Positions 44,342-53,986 are shown, counted from the first letter of the stretch. The stretch: 64,000 bases of DNA from Clostridiales bacterium (GCA_018372435.1 JAHAJA010000010.1:1-64000), one strand, 5' to 3'. A program made the numbers and translations. The notes: a model not told the origin generated them from the letters alone.

Positions 44342-45025
44342 CTATTCTTCCCCTTTGTCTTTCACACTCAACCGTCTAAATAATTGAATCTGTAATCGAA
44401 TCATCTCGTAATACATAGGTATTCCACCGACTATTAGAAAAACATCTCCAAATTTTACGCCCCATTTATAAATCGAAAACAACGAATCTGTTTTAAAAAA
44501 CATACTTCCTATACACATAACACCAAAAAACAGATGGGTTTCTATTGGTCCTAATCTAGGGAATAAGAATTCCTTCAGATACAGCATATAATTCATGGAA
44601 GTAAATATGATTAATGCATACACTGGTACCAAAAAAATCGCTATCTCGAAACTAACATAACCCGAAAAAGCCAATGCGATTACTAAATATGTAATGTGTA
44701 GTATATCTGTGAGTAAATCGAAAAAACCTCCTGCTGCCGATGTCATATTTCTTGTTCTTGCCACATATCCATCTAAATCATCACAGATTAAGTGACATAG
44801 GATACCAAGTATTGTCCCAATCAAAAAGTATGGTGTAATCTTAGCAAGGAATCCACAAATCACTCCAAACAATCCACCTAATGCTCCAATTAATGTGATT
44901 TGATTTGGAGTCATGCTCTTTGGAATATGTTTTCCAATAGTTTTATATAGAAATTGTTGAAAGCCTGTTTCCAAATTGCTAGGTATTATTTTCTTAATTT
45001 CTGTCTCATCTTCTTTATAGATCAT
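44342..45025 (-). CDS. CDP-alcohol phosphatidyltransferase
   Basis: 227 residues with about six hydrophobic helices. The complete catalytic motif is present: D82-x2-D85-G86-x2-A89-R90-x8-G99-x3-D103-x3-D107. MTPNQITLIGALGGLFG before it resembles choline/ethanolamine phosphotransferases, which move a head group from a CDP-alcohol to diacylglycerol. In this operon the donor is predicted to be a CMP-phosphonate, giving a phosphonolipid. Overlaps the radical SAM gene by 11 bases. Confidence 0.9.
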   Translation of the reverse strand: MIYKEDETEIKKIIPSNLETGFQQFLYKTIGKHIPKSMTPNQITLIGALGGLFGVICGFLAKITPYFLIGTILGILCHLICDDLDGYVARTRNMTSAAGGFFDLLTDILHITYLVIALAFSGYVSFEIAIFLVPVYALIIFTSMNYMLYLKEFLFPRLGPIETHLFFGVMCIGSMFFKTDSLFSIYKWGVKFGDVFLIVGGIPMYYEMIRLQIQLFRRLSVKDKGEE

Positions 45026-46394
45026 CGTTACTCCTCTTCGATTTGATTACATTCTTAATAAATGACTTAATATAATATCCATAATCAATAAAATCGTACA
45101 CTCCCTGCCTCTTTGCTCTTATAAATAATTTTATTAATAATTTATAATAACAAAAATAGTAACGCTTTACGCTTATGTTTACCGGTGTAGCTACCAGATG
45201 TAGATAATCCCAGTGTGATGGGTTATCCGTAATCAAACGATCTTTGAACTCATCGTATACCTCTGTATTAAATTCTGGAGTAAATATTGAAATTGCAACA
45301 TGCTTTAATTGATTCTCCTTAATCCATCTATATAGATTATTAAAATCTTTCGGAGTAAAATTAAAATCAACGATAAACATTCCCATAATGTTAATTCCTA
45401 ATTGGTTGCATATGGAAATAGTTTCCACGTTGTTTTCTAGATTTGAATTTTTGTTATAATCAACTAATGTTTGATCATAGATTGCCTCTAAACCAACTAA
45501 TATGTAATATAAGCCTATCTCCTTTAAGTCTTCCATAATGGATCTGTTATTCGCTATAAAATCAGCTCTACCATAACAAATATAGTTCTTCTTTATCTTT
45601 TTCTCTTTTATTAACTGCACAAACTTACTTAATCGTTCTTTATCAATAAGGAAATCATCATCAACAATATAGATGTTATCAGATTGTATGGATTCTATCT
45701 CATTCACCACATCTTCAATATCTCTTGTCACATACTTTCCCGCATTCATCTTGTTTCTATGACAGAATTTACAACGATAAGGACAACAATATGCCGTTCG
45801 AACCCAAGCAGCATGCTCTAAGGCCAGATATCTATAATTACTAGGATGCTCATAAAAATACGTTCGATCTGGTAGAGGAAGTTCTTTTATCTCAAATGGA
45901 AGCGCTTTATTATTAAACCATTGACCTTCCCTCTTATAACAGATACCTTCTAATTTGGATACATCAATATCCTCTTGAAATATAGCATACTTAATAATAT
46001 CTAGAAGTTTGAATATATCAAAAGTAGTGAGAATATAATCTACACAATCCTTGTACATCCTCTCATAACATAACTGTGCATGTAGCCCCCCAACTACAGT
46101 AATGATATCTTCACTAAATGCCTTTGCATCTCGACAATATTCAAGCATAAAATTTTCTTGTCTCGTTCTACCGCATATGTATACGAAATCTGGTTTATAT
46201 TTCTTTAGCGCTTGTGGCACTCCTATGGTTTCAATCTGTCCATCATACAGATATACTTGATGTCCTTCTTCTTTCAATATTGTTACTATGTATTCTAACT
46301 CTAGGCATTCATTCTCTATAACTCCTACGAAATTATACTTTGTTCTAGATATCTCAGGATGGATAAGCAAAATTGATAAATTATTATTTACCAT
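45015..46394 (-). CDS. B12-binding-type radical SAM enzyme
   Basis: 459 residues. The N-terminal ~140 residues are a cobalamin-binding-like Rossmann domain (ILLIHPE, then VVGGLHAQL) but lack the DxHxxG motif, as many class B radical SAM enzymes do. The cluster motif is C204-x3-C208-x2-C211. Class B members methylate unreactive carbons; in fosfomycin synthesis Fom3 methylates CMP-2-hydroxyethylphosphonate. Here it may alter the CMP-phosphonate or a lipid chain. Overlaps both neighbours by 11 bases. Confidence 0.88.
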   Translation of the reverse strand: MVNNNLSILLIHPEISRTKYNFVGVIENECLELEYIVTILKEEGHQVYLYDGQIETIGVPQALKKYKPDFVYICGRTRQENFMLEYCRDAKAFSEDIITVVGGLHAQLCYERMYKDCVDYILTTFDIFKLLDIIKYAIFQEDIDVSKLEGICYKREGQWFNNKALPFEIKELPLPDRTYFYEHPSNYRYLALEHAAWVRTAYCCPYRCKFCHRNKMNAGKYVTRDIEDVVNEIESIQSDNIYIVDDDFLIDKERLSKFVQLIKEKKIKKNYICYGRADFIANNRSIMEDLKEIGLYYILVGLEAIYDQTLVDYNKNSNLENNVETISICNQLGINIMGMFIVDFNFTPKDFNNLYRWIKENQLKHVAISIFTPEFNTEVYDEFKDRLITDNPSHWDYLHLVATPVNISVKRYYFCYYKLLIKLFIRAKRQGVYDFIDYGYYIKSFIKNVIKSKRSNDDL

Positions 46395-48087
46395 TGTTCT
46401 CCTCCTCTTCTAATTTTGTATAAGCTATTTTACCAACCAATGTCTTCGGTAGCTCTTTTCGTACCTCATATTCAAAGGGCCAAGAATATTTAGCCAAGTT
46501 TTCCTCACAATACCCCTTAATGGATTCTAATAGTTCTTTTGATTCTTCTACTCCGTTTCGAAGCACAATAAATGCTTTTGCTACTTGCGTTTTATATGGA
46601 TGAGCAATACCAATGACACATGACAGTAACACATCTGGATGAGAATCAATGATATTTTCAATATATTGAGGGTAAATGGAATAACCTGAGGATACAATCA
46701 TTCTTTTTAGTCGTTGTTTGAAATAGATAAAACCATCTTCATCCATGTATCCTAAATCTCCAGTATGCAGCCATATACAGCCGTCTTTATGTTTTCTAAG
46801 CGTATTCCTCGTTTCTTCTTCCTCATTCACATATCCAACCATTACAGTTGGCCCGCTTATAGCAATCTCCCCTTCTTCACCATACGGTAATTCTTCCTCT
46901 GTATCAGGTCTAACGATTTTGTAATATGTATCAGGATAAGGAATTCCTACACTTCCTTCTCTATAATAAGACAAGGGCATCATACAACTCCCGGTTACAC
47001 ATTCCGTTAACCCATATCCTTCTCTAAGTTTAATGTGGCAATTATGATTTTGAAGAAATTCTTCTACTTTCACCTTTAAACTAACTGACAAAGAATCCCC
47101 TCCTGATATTGCACATTTTAAAAAGGATAGATCCACGCCCTCTAATCGACTATTTTTAAGCAGTGCTTCATATAAGGTTGGCACTCCTGCAATAATATTA
47201 GGCTTATATCTTCTCAATAAGCGGTCAAAGGTCTTAGCACTAAATTGAGGTAATATAATACTTGTTCCACCAAAATATTGCACGGTATGAATGCATATGC
47301 CTAGACCAAACCCATGAAAGATTGGCATTATTGCCAAGACTGTATCCTGTTCTTTTAGGCACTGGCAAGCCTCTAGCCCTTGCATTGCAAGTGCATTAAA
47401 ATTAAGATTTGATAATGCAATTCCTTTAGGGTATCCAGAAGTTCCACCGCTATATAAGATTGCTGCAATTTCGTTGCTTATATAAGTATCTTTAATTTCA
47501 TCTGTACAATTTACATATAATTGACAGAAATCATTCCATTTCAATATTAAATCACTATCTTCTAAATTAATCTTTCTTCCCTTAGTTAATTGGTATACCA
47601 TCTTCATATGTAACGGCATTGAATCGCCTACAGATACAACAATACATTTTTTTAATGCTGTTTGTTTTGCTATGTGATTTATCTTATTAAATGAAAGATC
47701 AATACAAATGACGTATTCACTCTGTGCCAAATTTAAATAATATTTGATTTCATTCTCAGCAGATAGCGGATGAATCATATTCGCTATGGCTCCAATTTTA
47801 TTTAAAGCATAGAAGCTAATCATTGCTTCTGGTGTATTCGGCATGCATATACTAACTTTGTCCTTATACTTAATTCCTAAACTCTTAAATGACTTTGCAC
47901 ACTGATCAATCTGATTTATAAATTGTTCATATGTCTTTTTATTACCGAAATAGTTGTAACTTATATGCTTCGGATGTTTATCACAAGATTCCTTAACCAT
48001 TTGATATAATGACGTATCAGGATATTCAAGATGTTTTTTTACACCGTCATAAAACTTATACCACGGAGTCTTTATCTCTTTATTCAT
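46384..48087 (-). CDS. AMP-dependent acyl-CoA synthetase/ligase
   Basis: 567 residues of the ANL superfamily. P-loop SGGTSGYPKG (213-222), YGLTEC, LHTGDLGYMDEDGFIYF and the catalytic Lys region near the C-terminus (LVGKIAY). It adenylates a fatty acid and loads it on CoA or a carrier. Being inside the phosphonate/lipid operon, it probably supplies acyl chains to the adjacent acyltransferase three bases away. Confidence 0.92.
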   Translation of the reverse strand: MNKEIKTPWYKFYDGVKKHLEYPDTSLYQMVKESCDKHPKHISYNYFGNKKTYEQFINQIDQCAKSFKSLGIKYKDKVSICMPNTPEAMISFYALNKIGAIANMIHPLSAENEIKYYLNLAQSEYVICIDLSFNKINHIAKQTALKKCIVVSVGDSMPLHMKMVYQLTKGRKINLEDSDLILKWNDFCQLYVNCTDEIKDTYISNEIAAILYSGGTSGYPKGIALSNLNFNALAMQGLEACQCLKEQDTVLAIMPIFHGFGLGICIHTVQYFGGTSIILPQFSAKTFDRLLRRYKPNIIAGVPTLYEALLKNSRLEGVDLSFLKCAISGGDSLSVSLKVKVEEFLQNHNCHIKLREGYGLTECVTGSCMMPLSYYREGSVGIPYPDTYYKIVRPDTEEELPYGEEGEIAISGPTVMVGYVNEEEETRNTLRKHKDGCIWLHTGDLGYMDEDGFIYFKQRLKRMIVSSGYSIYPQYIENIIDSHPDVLLSCVIGIAHPYKTQVAKAFIVLRNGVEESKELLESIKGYCEENLAKYSWPFEYEVRKELPKTLVGKIAYTKLEEEENNGK

Positions 48088-48090
48088 TAT

Positions 48091-48687
48091 CTAGATTCCT
48101 TTCTTAGCATGAATAATTAATTCTTTTACAGTGGTAAATAATACCTCATTAGCCTCTTCTATTGGAATTTCTGTAACATCCAGCGGTTCTCCAAACGTTA
48201 TTTTCAAATTCTTACTTCGAAATCTATAGTCACCAGTGATTGAATAGGGTATGATCTTACTCTTAGTTCTTTGGGCCATGGCAACTGCCCCAAACTTAAA
48301 TGGTAATACTATCTCCTGTGTATAATTTCTCTTTGCCTCTGGTGATACATTAATCAAACAACCCTCATTTAGATGTTGAATGGCTAAGTCTAATGCTTCT
48401 TTGTTTCTATTCGCATACAAATCAACAGGTATCGTCCCAATTGCTCGATAAAACCATCCAAACTTTCCATCATGTAGTTCTTTCTTTGCCAGGGTATGCA
48501 TAACTCTTTTCGTGCATATATCAACTAATAGAGGATCGAGCGCATGTTTATGGTTTCCTGCTATAACTGCTGCTCCATATTTAGGTATGGCTTCTTTATT
48601 AATAATTTTAGGATTATAGTATGCTTTGAATAAAACTGTAAATATTGGTCGTAATATCTTATATAACCGTGCCCTATTATTCTTCAT
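48091..48687 (-). CDS. PlsC-like 1-acyl-glycerol-3-phosphate acyltransferase
   Basis: 198 residues, with the H46-x4-D51 catalytic motif in AGNHKHALDP and the second block SPEAKRNY where many relatives have EGTR. Membrane-associated; moves an acyl group to a glycerolipid acceptor. First gene of the operon, with its promoter in the divergent region 48688-48857. In context it builds the lipid part that receives the phosphonate head group. Confidence 0.9.
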   Translation of the reverse strand: MKNNRARLYKILRPIFTVLFKAYYNPKIINKEAIPKYGAAVIAGNHKHALDPLLVDICTKRVMHTLAKKELHDGKFGWFYRAIGTIPVDLYANRNKEALDLAIQHLNEGCLINVSPEAKRNYTQEIVLPFKFGAVAMAQRTKSKIIPYSITGDYRFRSKNLKITFGEPLDVTEIPIEEANEVLFTTVKELIIHAKKGI

Positions 48688-48857
48688 ACTCTTGCTTCTC
48701 CCCCCTTTTTAATACTATCTTAGTAATTATAATCTATATTTATACATTTCACCAGTTATACCGCATTATAGTTATAAATTTTCAATAATTTACATTCACA
48801 TACTTTCTATGATATAATGTTTCCATATATTTCAATCTTGACTAATGTAAGATGAAT

Positions 48858-48923
48858 CTTTCACACGTAACTTTGTGCCTGCAGTCCGAAGTTTGCAGAC
48901 TACAGAAAGGGTATGGTTATTTT
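48858..48923 (+). promoter_or_regulatory. Hairpin leader element, copy B
   Basis: Plus-strand leader of the DHH gene: CTTTCACAC, then CTTTGTGCCTGCA pairing with TGCAG, then GAAAGGGTATGG and the start codon 12 bases after AAAGGG. Closely matches copy A at 53839-53921, including the bases overlapping the start. The spacing between ribosome site and start is unusually long and is conserved in all three copies. Confidence 0.6.
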
Positions 48924-50420
48924 ATGCGATTATCCGAATTGACTACATACAAAGATATTATTATTCAATGTCATGACAATCCAGATGCTGATTCTTTAGC
49001 CAGTGGATTTGCCTTATATTCTTATTTTAAGGAAAAAGATATTCCTTGTAGATTTGTTTACTCAGGTAAAAACCAGATAACAAAATCCAACCTTGTTCTA
49101 ATGATGAAAGAACTAGAGATACCAATTTCTTATGTGAAAGAAATTGATGCAGTGGATTTACTAATAACCGTTGATTGTCAATGCGGTGCAGGAAACACGA
49201 CTCTTCTTAATGGCGCTTCCCATGTCGCAGTTATCGATCATCATCAAACTATAAACGATTCCTTCGAGCTTTCCACCATAAAAAGTAATTACGGTAGTTG
49301 TTCAACAATCGTGTGGCAGATGCTACAAGAGGAAGGTTTTCCAGTTAACTCTCATCCCGATATTGCTACCGCATTATATTATGGACTCTATATGGATACC
49401 AGTCAGCTTTCTGAGATCTATCATCCGGCAGATAAGGATATGAGAGATAGTTTAGAGTATAATCAAACAACCATCTTCCGACTTATTCATTCTAATATAT
49501 CACTGAATGAATTACAACTTGCAGGATATGCCCTAACGAATTTTCTATACTCTGATACGTATCGTTTTTCAATAATCATGACTAATCCCTGCGATCCAAA
49601 TATACTAGGCGTCATTAGTGACTTTGCCTTGCAAGTTGACACCATAGATACTTGTGTTGTCTACAACCGCTTAGGAAAAGATTACAAGTTATCCATACGT
49701 AGCTGTGTGAAAGAGATACGGGCGAATGAACTAGCCTGGTATCTAACAGAAGGAATCGGTTCCGGTGGTGGTCATATTAACAAATCAGGTGGTTTCATAT
49801 TCGCGAAAGACTTCTTACGCTTGCAACCTGATGGTGATATGAATTCCTATCTGTATCACAAGATGGAAGAATACTATAACAGTTATGATCTTATCTACGC
49901 CAAGGATTATACTGCTGATCTAACTTCGCTAAAGTCGTACCTTAAGAGGAATATACCAATCGGTGTAGTAATTACTTCTGAATTATTAGAAGAGAACACA
50001 CCTATTCTGGTTCGTACATTAGAGGGTGATCTACAAACAACCGTTTCTGATTCTCTTTATATTATGATAGATATTCAAGGAGAAGTATATCCCATCCATA
50101 AAGACAAATTCGAAAGTAGTTATAAGTTTATAGATGGGGCACCGAATATACATACGGATTATCTCCCTACTATTAAGAACACAATTAACGGACGTACCTA
50201 TGTACTAAATAAACACATACATACCTGCGTTGCACTCGGTACAACTCATATCTATGCTAAAGAATTACAACGAACGTGCAAAGTATTCACCTCACGGGAT
50301 GAAAGTAAATACATGCTTGGAAAACCTGGTGATTATCTAGCGGTTCGTAGTGATGATTTACATGACGTATATGTTATTGAACGAAAGATCTTCTTCAAAA
50401 CATATGAAGAAAATCGCTGA
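48924..50420 (+). CDS. DHH family phosphoesterase
   Basis: 498 residues from the ATG at 48924, placed by comparison with two related leaders; an in-frame ATG at 48852 would translate through the leader. HDNPDADS (17-24), D105-H106-H107 and the DHHA1 motif GSGGGH (279-284) mark a RecJ/NrnA-like phosphoesterase for nanoRNA or cyclic dinucleotide products. About 180 residues follow DHHA1, with beta-rich ITSELLEENTPILVRTLEGD; this extra part is unrecognised. Divergent from the phosphonolipid operon. Confidence 0.85.
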   Translation: MRLSELTTYKDIIIQCHDNPDADSLASGFALYSYFKEKDIPCRFVYSGKNQITKSNLVLMMKELEIPISYVKEIDAVDLLITVDCQCGAGNTTLLNGASHVAVIDHHQTINDSFELSTIKSNYGSCSTIVWQMLQEEGFPVNSHPDIATALYYGLYMDTSQLSEIYHPADKDMRDSLEYNQTTIFRLIHSNISLNELQLAGYALTNFLYSDTYRFSIIMTNPCDPNILGVISDFALQVDTIDTCVVYNRLGKDYKLSIRSCVKEIRANELAWYLTEGIGSGGGHINKSGGFIFAKDFLRLQPDGDMNSYLYHKMEEYYNSYDLIYAKDYTADLTSLKSYLKRNIPIGVVITSELLEENTPILVRTLEGDLQTTVSDSLYIMIDIQGEVYPIHKDKFESSYKFIDGAPNIHTDYLPTIKNTINGRTYVLNKHIHTCVALGTTHIYAKELQRTCKVFTSRDESKYMLGKPGDYLAVRSDDLHDVYVIERKIFFKTYEENR

Positions 50421-50667
50421 CATGTTCAGATAGTTTGTTTGAGTACTGTATAATTTTAGAGGAGCTTGTTAAACTTGTTACTAGACCTAAAGAATGGTTT
50501 GAATCGGCAGAATTTGGTGTAAGAGAAGAATATTAATAAGATACAATGCAAAAAGAGTAAATAACTACATATTAACGTAATAGTAAGTCGATGACTTGCC
50601 GACTTGCTTCTTCTATGGGTGAGATAACAATTCATAAAAAAGTGCGAGATAGAATCTATAATTAAAA

Positions 50668-50703
50668 AATAACAGTTTGAGGATTATCCCTCAAACTGTT
50701 ATT
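50668..50703. terminator. Bidirectional terminator between converging genes
   Basis: Perfect 15-base arms (50668-50682 and 50689-50703) with a six-base loop. T runs follow on both strands (50701-50707 plus; A run 50664-50669 for the minus strand). It ends the DHH gene and the FtsX-like permease gene. In 50421-50660 I see no intact gene. Confidence 0.92.
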
Positions 50704-50706
50704 TTT

Positions 50707-53124
50707 TTAATCAACTGATTTTAGTGCATCAATCATATTAACATTCTTCAGTTTTATATGCATCATAATCATTACGAAGAAGGCAAACAATAAGGTAATG
50801 CAACCAGATATTATATAACTACTCATATATACATCTCTTAACATATACATATTATCTGTCTCTGCTGTATTCACTATAAAGTTATAAAGAATCTTTCCCA
50901 TAAAGGAACCTGTAAGTATCCCCAACAAAGTTAATATTATATTCTCTCGAAAGATATACATAGTAACTTCATTATCGAAAAATCCCAATACTTTTATTGT
51001 AGACAATTCCCTTATACGCTCTGATACATTAATATTAATTAAATTGTATAAAACTACAAACGCCAAACAACCCGAAGATGCTATAATGAAAATCATAACT
51101 ACCTTCAAACTTGAATCACCGCTAGTATCTTTCATCTCTGACATAAGCGTTACATTCATGACCTTATCCGCATTCATTAACGCCTTTTGTATCTCTTCTT
51201 TTTCATATGTTTTTAGATTTAATAACTGCGCATTGAAGGTGATATCTTTCTTAAAAATCTGCTCATAATACGTAGGGGACATATAGATATAATGTTCAAA
51301 GTAATTTTCCGCTATATGCTCGACCTTAACTTCATGCAAGTTTTCATCGGCATCTTTTAGTGTAACCATATCACCCACCGATGCGTCTAAGAGTTTTGCT
51401 AATTGTTCACTGATGACTATACCAGTATCAGATAACTCGTATGCATCACCTGTTTCTCTATTATTTAATAATACAAAGCTTGATAATGCATCTACTTCCT
51501 TAGGAACGTACATCATAGCACTTTGCTTATTCATTCCCTCTTTGCTAAATGTTATAGCTTCTTGATGAATATCAAGGCTTGATTCATACTCCTCTAATTC
51601 GCTTAACAGCTTCGTATAAGCATCATCCGTTTCTTTATCAACGTTATCATTGAATATAACCATAGCATCATATCTTAATAGCTTATCAAATTGTTTCTCC
51701 ACTGTCACTTCATTTGATTTATTCAAAGAAAAACCAGTTACTAGCAATGCCATACAACCAGCAATTCCTAATATAGTCATAAGCATACGTTGTTTATACC
51801 GAAACAGATTTCGAAATGTTACTTTGTAATTAAAATTCAGTCTTTTCCATAACGGTGTTATTCTCTCAAGTAAAATCTTCTTACCCATTTTTGGAGCCTT
51901 AACTCTCATAAGCGTAGAAGGATTTTCTTTTAGCTCAGCCTTCAATACAAATACTGCTGCTCCAACCGTACATAGTATAGATATAACAAAAGACTGTATA
52001 ATTTCTAATGGATATAGCTGTAATTGAATATTAGGTATATCAAACATTCCTCTATATGCATCATTGATGATATAAGGAATAATCGTGCTTCCTACTATCG
52101 TACCAATTGTAGCACCTACTATACTTGCTAGTGCTGCATATATGACATACTTCCTAGCAATCTCTAAGTCCGTATATCCTAAGGCTTTTAATGTACCAAT
52201 CTCTGTTCGTTTTTCTTCAACCATTCTAGTCATTGTGGTTAAACATATTAAAACGGCAACTAGAAAGAAGAAGATAGGAAGTACATTAGCTATTCGGTCA
52301 AGACTTTGAATAGAGCTTCCGTAGGTGGAATACCCCGCGTTATCACTTCGGTTGAATATATAATATTGACCAGTTGCCCTATTAGCGAATAAATCTTCAA
52401 GATATTTATTGTTTTTCTCCATCGTATCTTTATAAGCATCGCTATATGGAGCAAGATTCTCTACATCTTTAAATCGTACATAAGCCTCTGTATATACCTC
52501 CATAGATATATCCGCACTATTAACTACTGCAAAATAATCTATACTACCTTTTCCAACTGTTGTATTGCCTCTGGATTCCATATCAATATACAATGGACTT
52601 TTCACAAAACCAACTATTTTATAGGTGTCACGATAAAAAGAATTCATGGTATATTCATCCGATTCTACCTTATACTCATCACCAACTTGTAATTCTACAT
52701 TCTGTCTCACCTTATCATCTAAGGCGATTTCTCCCTCATTCTCTGGAAGTCTTCCTTCAACAACGACGAATCTATTCATGTAGCTGCTGCTTTGCGGATT
52801 ATACTCCATGAATTTAACCACGCTGTTTTGATTTGTTACATTGGCATCTATACTATGCGCTTTATTATAATCTAAGATATTCTCATCTTCCTCAAGCACC
52901 TTTAGATCATTTTCGTTAAGCCCTAGTGCCGATACAATCTTACTATCCATAAGATTGTTCTCTCTAAAGAATGTATCGATTGAAGTTTCCATATCTGGAC
53001 CAGTCGCCTTGATTCCGGTATAGAAAGCTACTCCTAAAAATATGATGGCTAAGATAGATATAAATCTCGCCTTTGACGATAAAATCTCTCTTACAATTGA
53101 TTTGCTATATGCCTTCTTTTGCAT
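50707..53124 (-). CDS. FtsX/MacB-like ABC transporter permease
   Basis: 805 residues with two FtsX domains. An N-terminal helix (about 18-38) is followed by a ~240-residue extracellular domain, three helices (about 280-400), a second helix near 450, another extracellular domain and three C-terminal helices. EKRTEIGTLKALGYTDLEIA and IRELSTIKVLGFFDNEV are the FtsX helix-loop signatures. It follows its ATPase gene by 12 bases. Family roles include export of peptides or lipoproteins and antimicrobial resistance. Confidence 0.92.
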   Translation of the reverse strand: MQKKAYSKSIVREILSSKARFISILAIIFLGVAFYTGIKATGPDMETSIDTFFRENNLMDSKIVSALGLNENDLKVLEEDENILDYNKAHSIDANVTNQNSVVKFMEYNPQSSSYMNRFVVVEGRLPENEGEIALDDKVRQNVELQVGDEYKVESDEYTMNSFYRDTYKIVGFVKSPLYIDMESRGNTTVGKGSIDYFAVVNSADISMEVYTEAYVRFKDVENLAPYSDAYKDTMEKNNKYLEDLFANRATGQYYIFNRSDNAGYSTYGSSIQSLDRIANVLPIFFFLVAVLICLTTMTRMVEEKRTEIGTLKALGYTDLEIARKYVIYAALASIVGATIGTIVGSTIIPYIINDAYRGMFDIPNIQLQLYPLEIIQSFVISILCTVGAAVFVLKAELKENPSTLMRVKAPKMGKKILLERITPLWKRLNFNYKVTFRNLFRYKQRMLMTILGIAGCMALLVTGFSLNKSNEVTVEKQFDKLLRYDAMVIFNDNVDKETDDAYTKLLSELEEYESSLDIHQEAITFSKEGMNKQSAMMYVPKEVDALSSFVLLNNRETGDAYELSDTGIVISEQLAKLLDASVGDMVTLKDADENLHEVKVEHIAENYFEHYIYMSPTYYEQIFKKDITFNAQLLNLKTYEKEEIQKALMNADKVMNVTLMSEMKDTSGDSSLKVVMIFIIASSGCLAFVVLYNLININVSERIRELSTIKVLGFFDNEVTMYIFRENIILTLLGILTGSFMGKILYNFIVNTAETDNMYMLRDVYMSSYIISGCITLLFAFFVMIMMHIKLKNVNMIDALKSVD

Positions 53125-53136
53125 GCCTTATCACTC

Positions 53137-53838
53137 CTACCATTCAATTTCTTCAACTGGAACAGGATTCTCGTTTACTTCAATGCTTCTAACTTTGGCA
53201 TCATTAATCCGGATTACCCTGTTTGCAATTGGCGCAAGTGCTGAGTTATGAGTGATAATAAGTACAGTCGTACCTGTGTTTTTGCATGCATCTTGTAAGG
53301 TTTGTAAAATCTGTTTTCCTGTATTATAATCAAGTGCTCCCGTCGGTTCGTCACAAAGTAACAACTTAGGGTTTTTAGCAATGGCTCTGGCTATGGATAC
53401 CCTTTGTTGTTCTCCTCCTGATAATTGTGATGGGAAATTATCTTTTCTATGACTAAGTCCCACAAGCGCAAGAACCTCATCGACATCGAATGCATTCCTT
53501 GAAATCTGGGTAGCAAGCTCTACGTTCTCTCTTGCCGTCAAATTCTGAACTAAATTATAGAATTGAAATACAAATCCTACATCGTTTCTCCTATAGTTGG
53601 TAAGTTGCTTGTTATTAAACTTAGAGATTTCTACATCATCAACGATAATCTTGCCCTCATCACAAGTATCCATTCCTCCTAGTATATTGAGGACTGTTGA
53701 TTTTCCTGCACCACTAGGGCCTAATATAATAACAAGTTCCCCTTTTTCAACTGAGAAATTAATACCGTCATTGGCAGCAATAACTGTGTCACCCATTTTA
53801 TATCTCTTATATTCATCAATAATTTCTATAAACGCCAT
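53137..53838 (-). CDS. ABC transporter ATPase, MacB/LolD type
   Basis: 233 residues from the ATG at 53838; an in-frame ATG four codons upstream (53850) nearly abuts the ribosome site. Walker A GPSGAGKST, signature LSGGEQQRVSIARAI, Walker B LLLCDEPTGALD, switch His in IITHN. NVGFVFQFYNLVQNLTA is the MacB/LolD Q-loop signature. Co-transcribed with the FtsX-like permease and opposed by a TetR gene that probably represses it. Confidence 0.92.
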   Translation of the reverse strand: MAFIEIIDEYKRYKMGDTVIAANDGINFSVEKGELVIILGPSGAGKSTVLNILGGMDTCDEGKIIVDDVEISKFNNKQLTNYRRNDVGFVFQFYNLVQNLTARENVELATQISRNAFDVDEVLALVGLSHRKDNFPSQLSGGEQQRVSIARAIAKNPKLLLCDEPTGALDYNTGKQILQTLQDACKNTGTTVLIITHNSALAPIANRVIRINDAKVRSIEVNENPVPVEEIEW

Positions 53839-53921
53839 ATAAATAACCATGCCTTTCTAAAAGCCTGCAAACTTTGGGCCGCAGGCACAAATTGGGGTGT
53901 GAAAAATCTTATTTTTCACAC
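53839..53921 (-). promoter_or_regulatory. Hairpin leader element, copy A
   Basis: Minus-strand leader. A perfect 11-base palindrome (53897-53907 and 53911-53921) is followed by a GCCTGC/GCAGGC stem (53881-53886 with 53863-53868), then AGAAAGGCATGG and the start codon. Matches copy B closely; stem bases differ in ways that largely keep pairing. Family unknown. Confidence 0.6.
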
Positions 53922-53971
53922 TAACCTCCACTTAAGTGATTCCTAATTAGTTTGTACTAGATGCTATCAAC

Positions 53972-53986
53972 TAGACACTTTGTCTA
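53972..53986. promoter_or_regulatory. Palindrome upstream of the ABC operon, TetR operator candidate
   Basis: TAGACA and TGTCTA arms around CTT form a perfect 15-base palindrome, 134 bases upstream of the ATPase start. Shares ACACTTTGTC with the second site at 54058-54092. Likely bound by the divergent TetR protein. Confidence 0.55.

Noticed and set aside
50455..50536. Short frame EELVKLVTRPKEWFESAEF as a gene remnant
   Set aside because: About 25 codons without start or ribosome site, in the trailer of the DHH gene; too little to support even a pseudogene.
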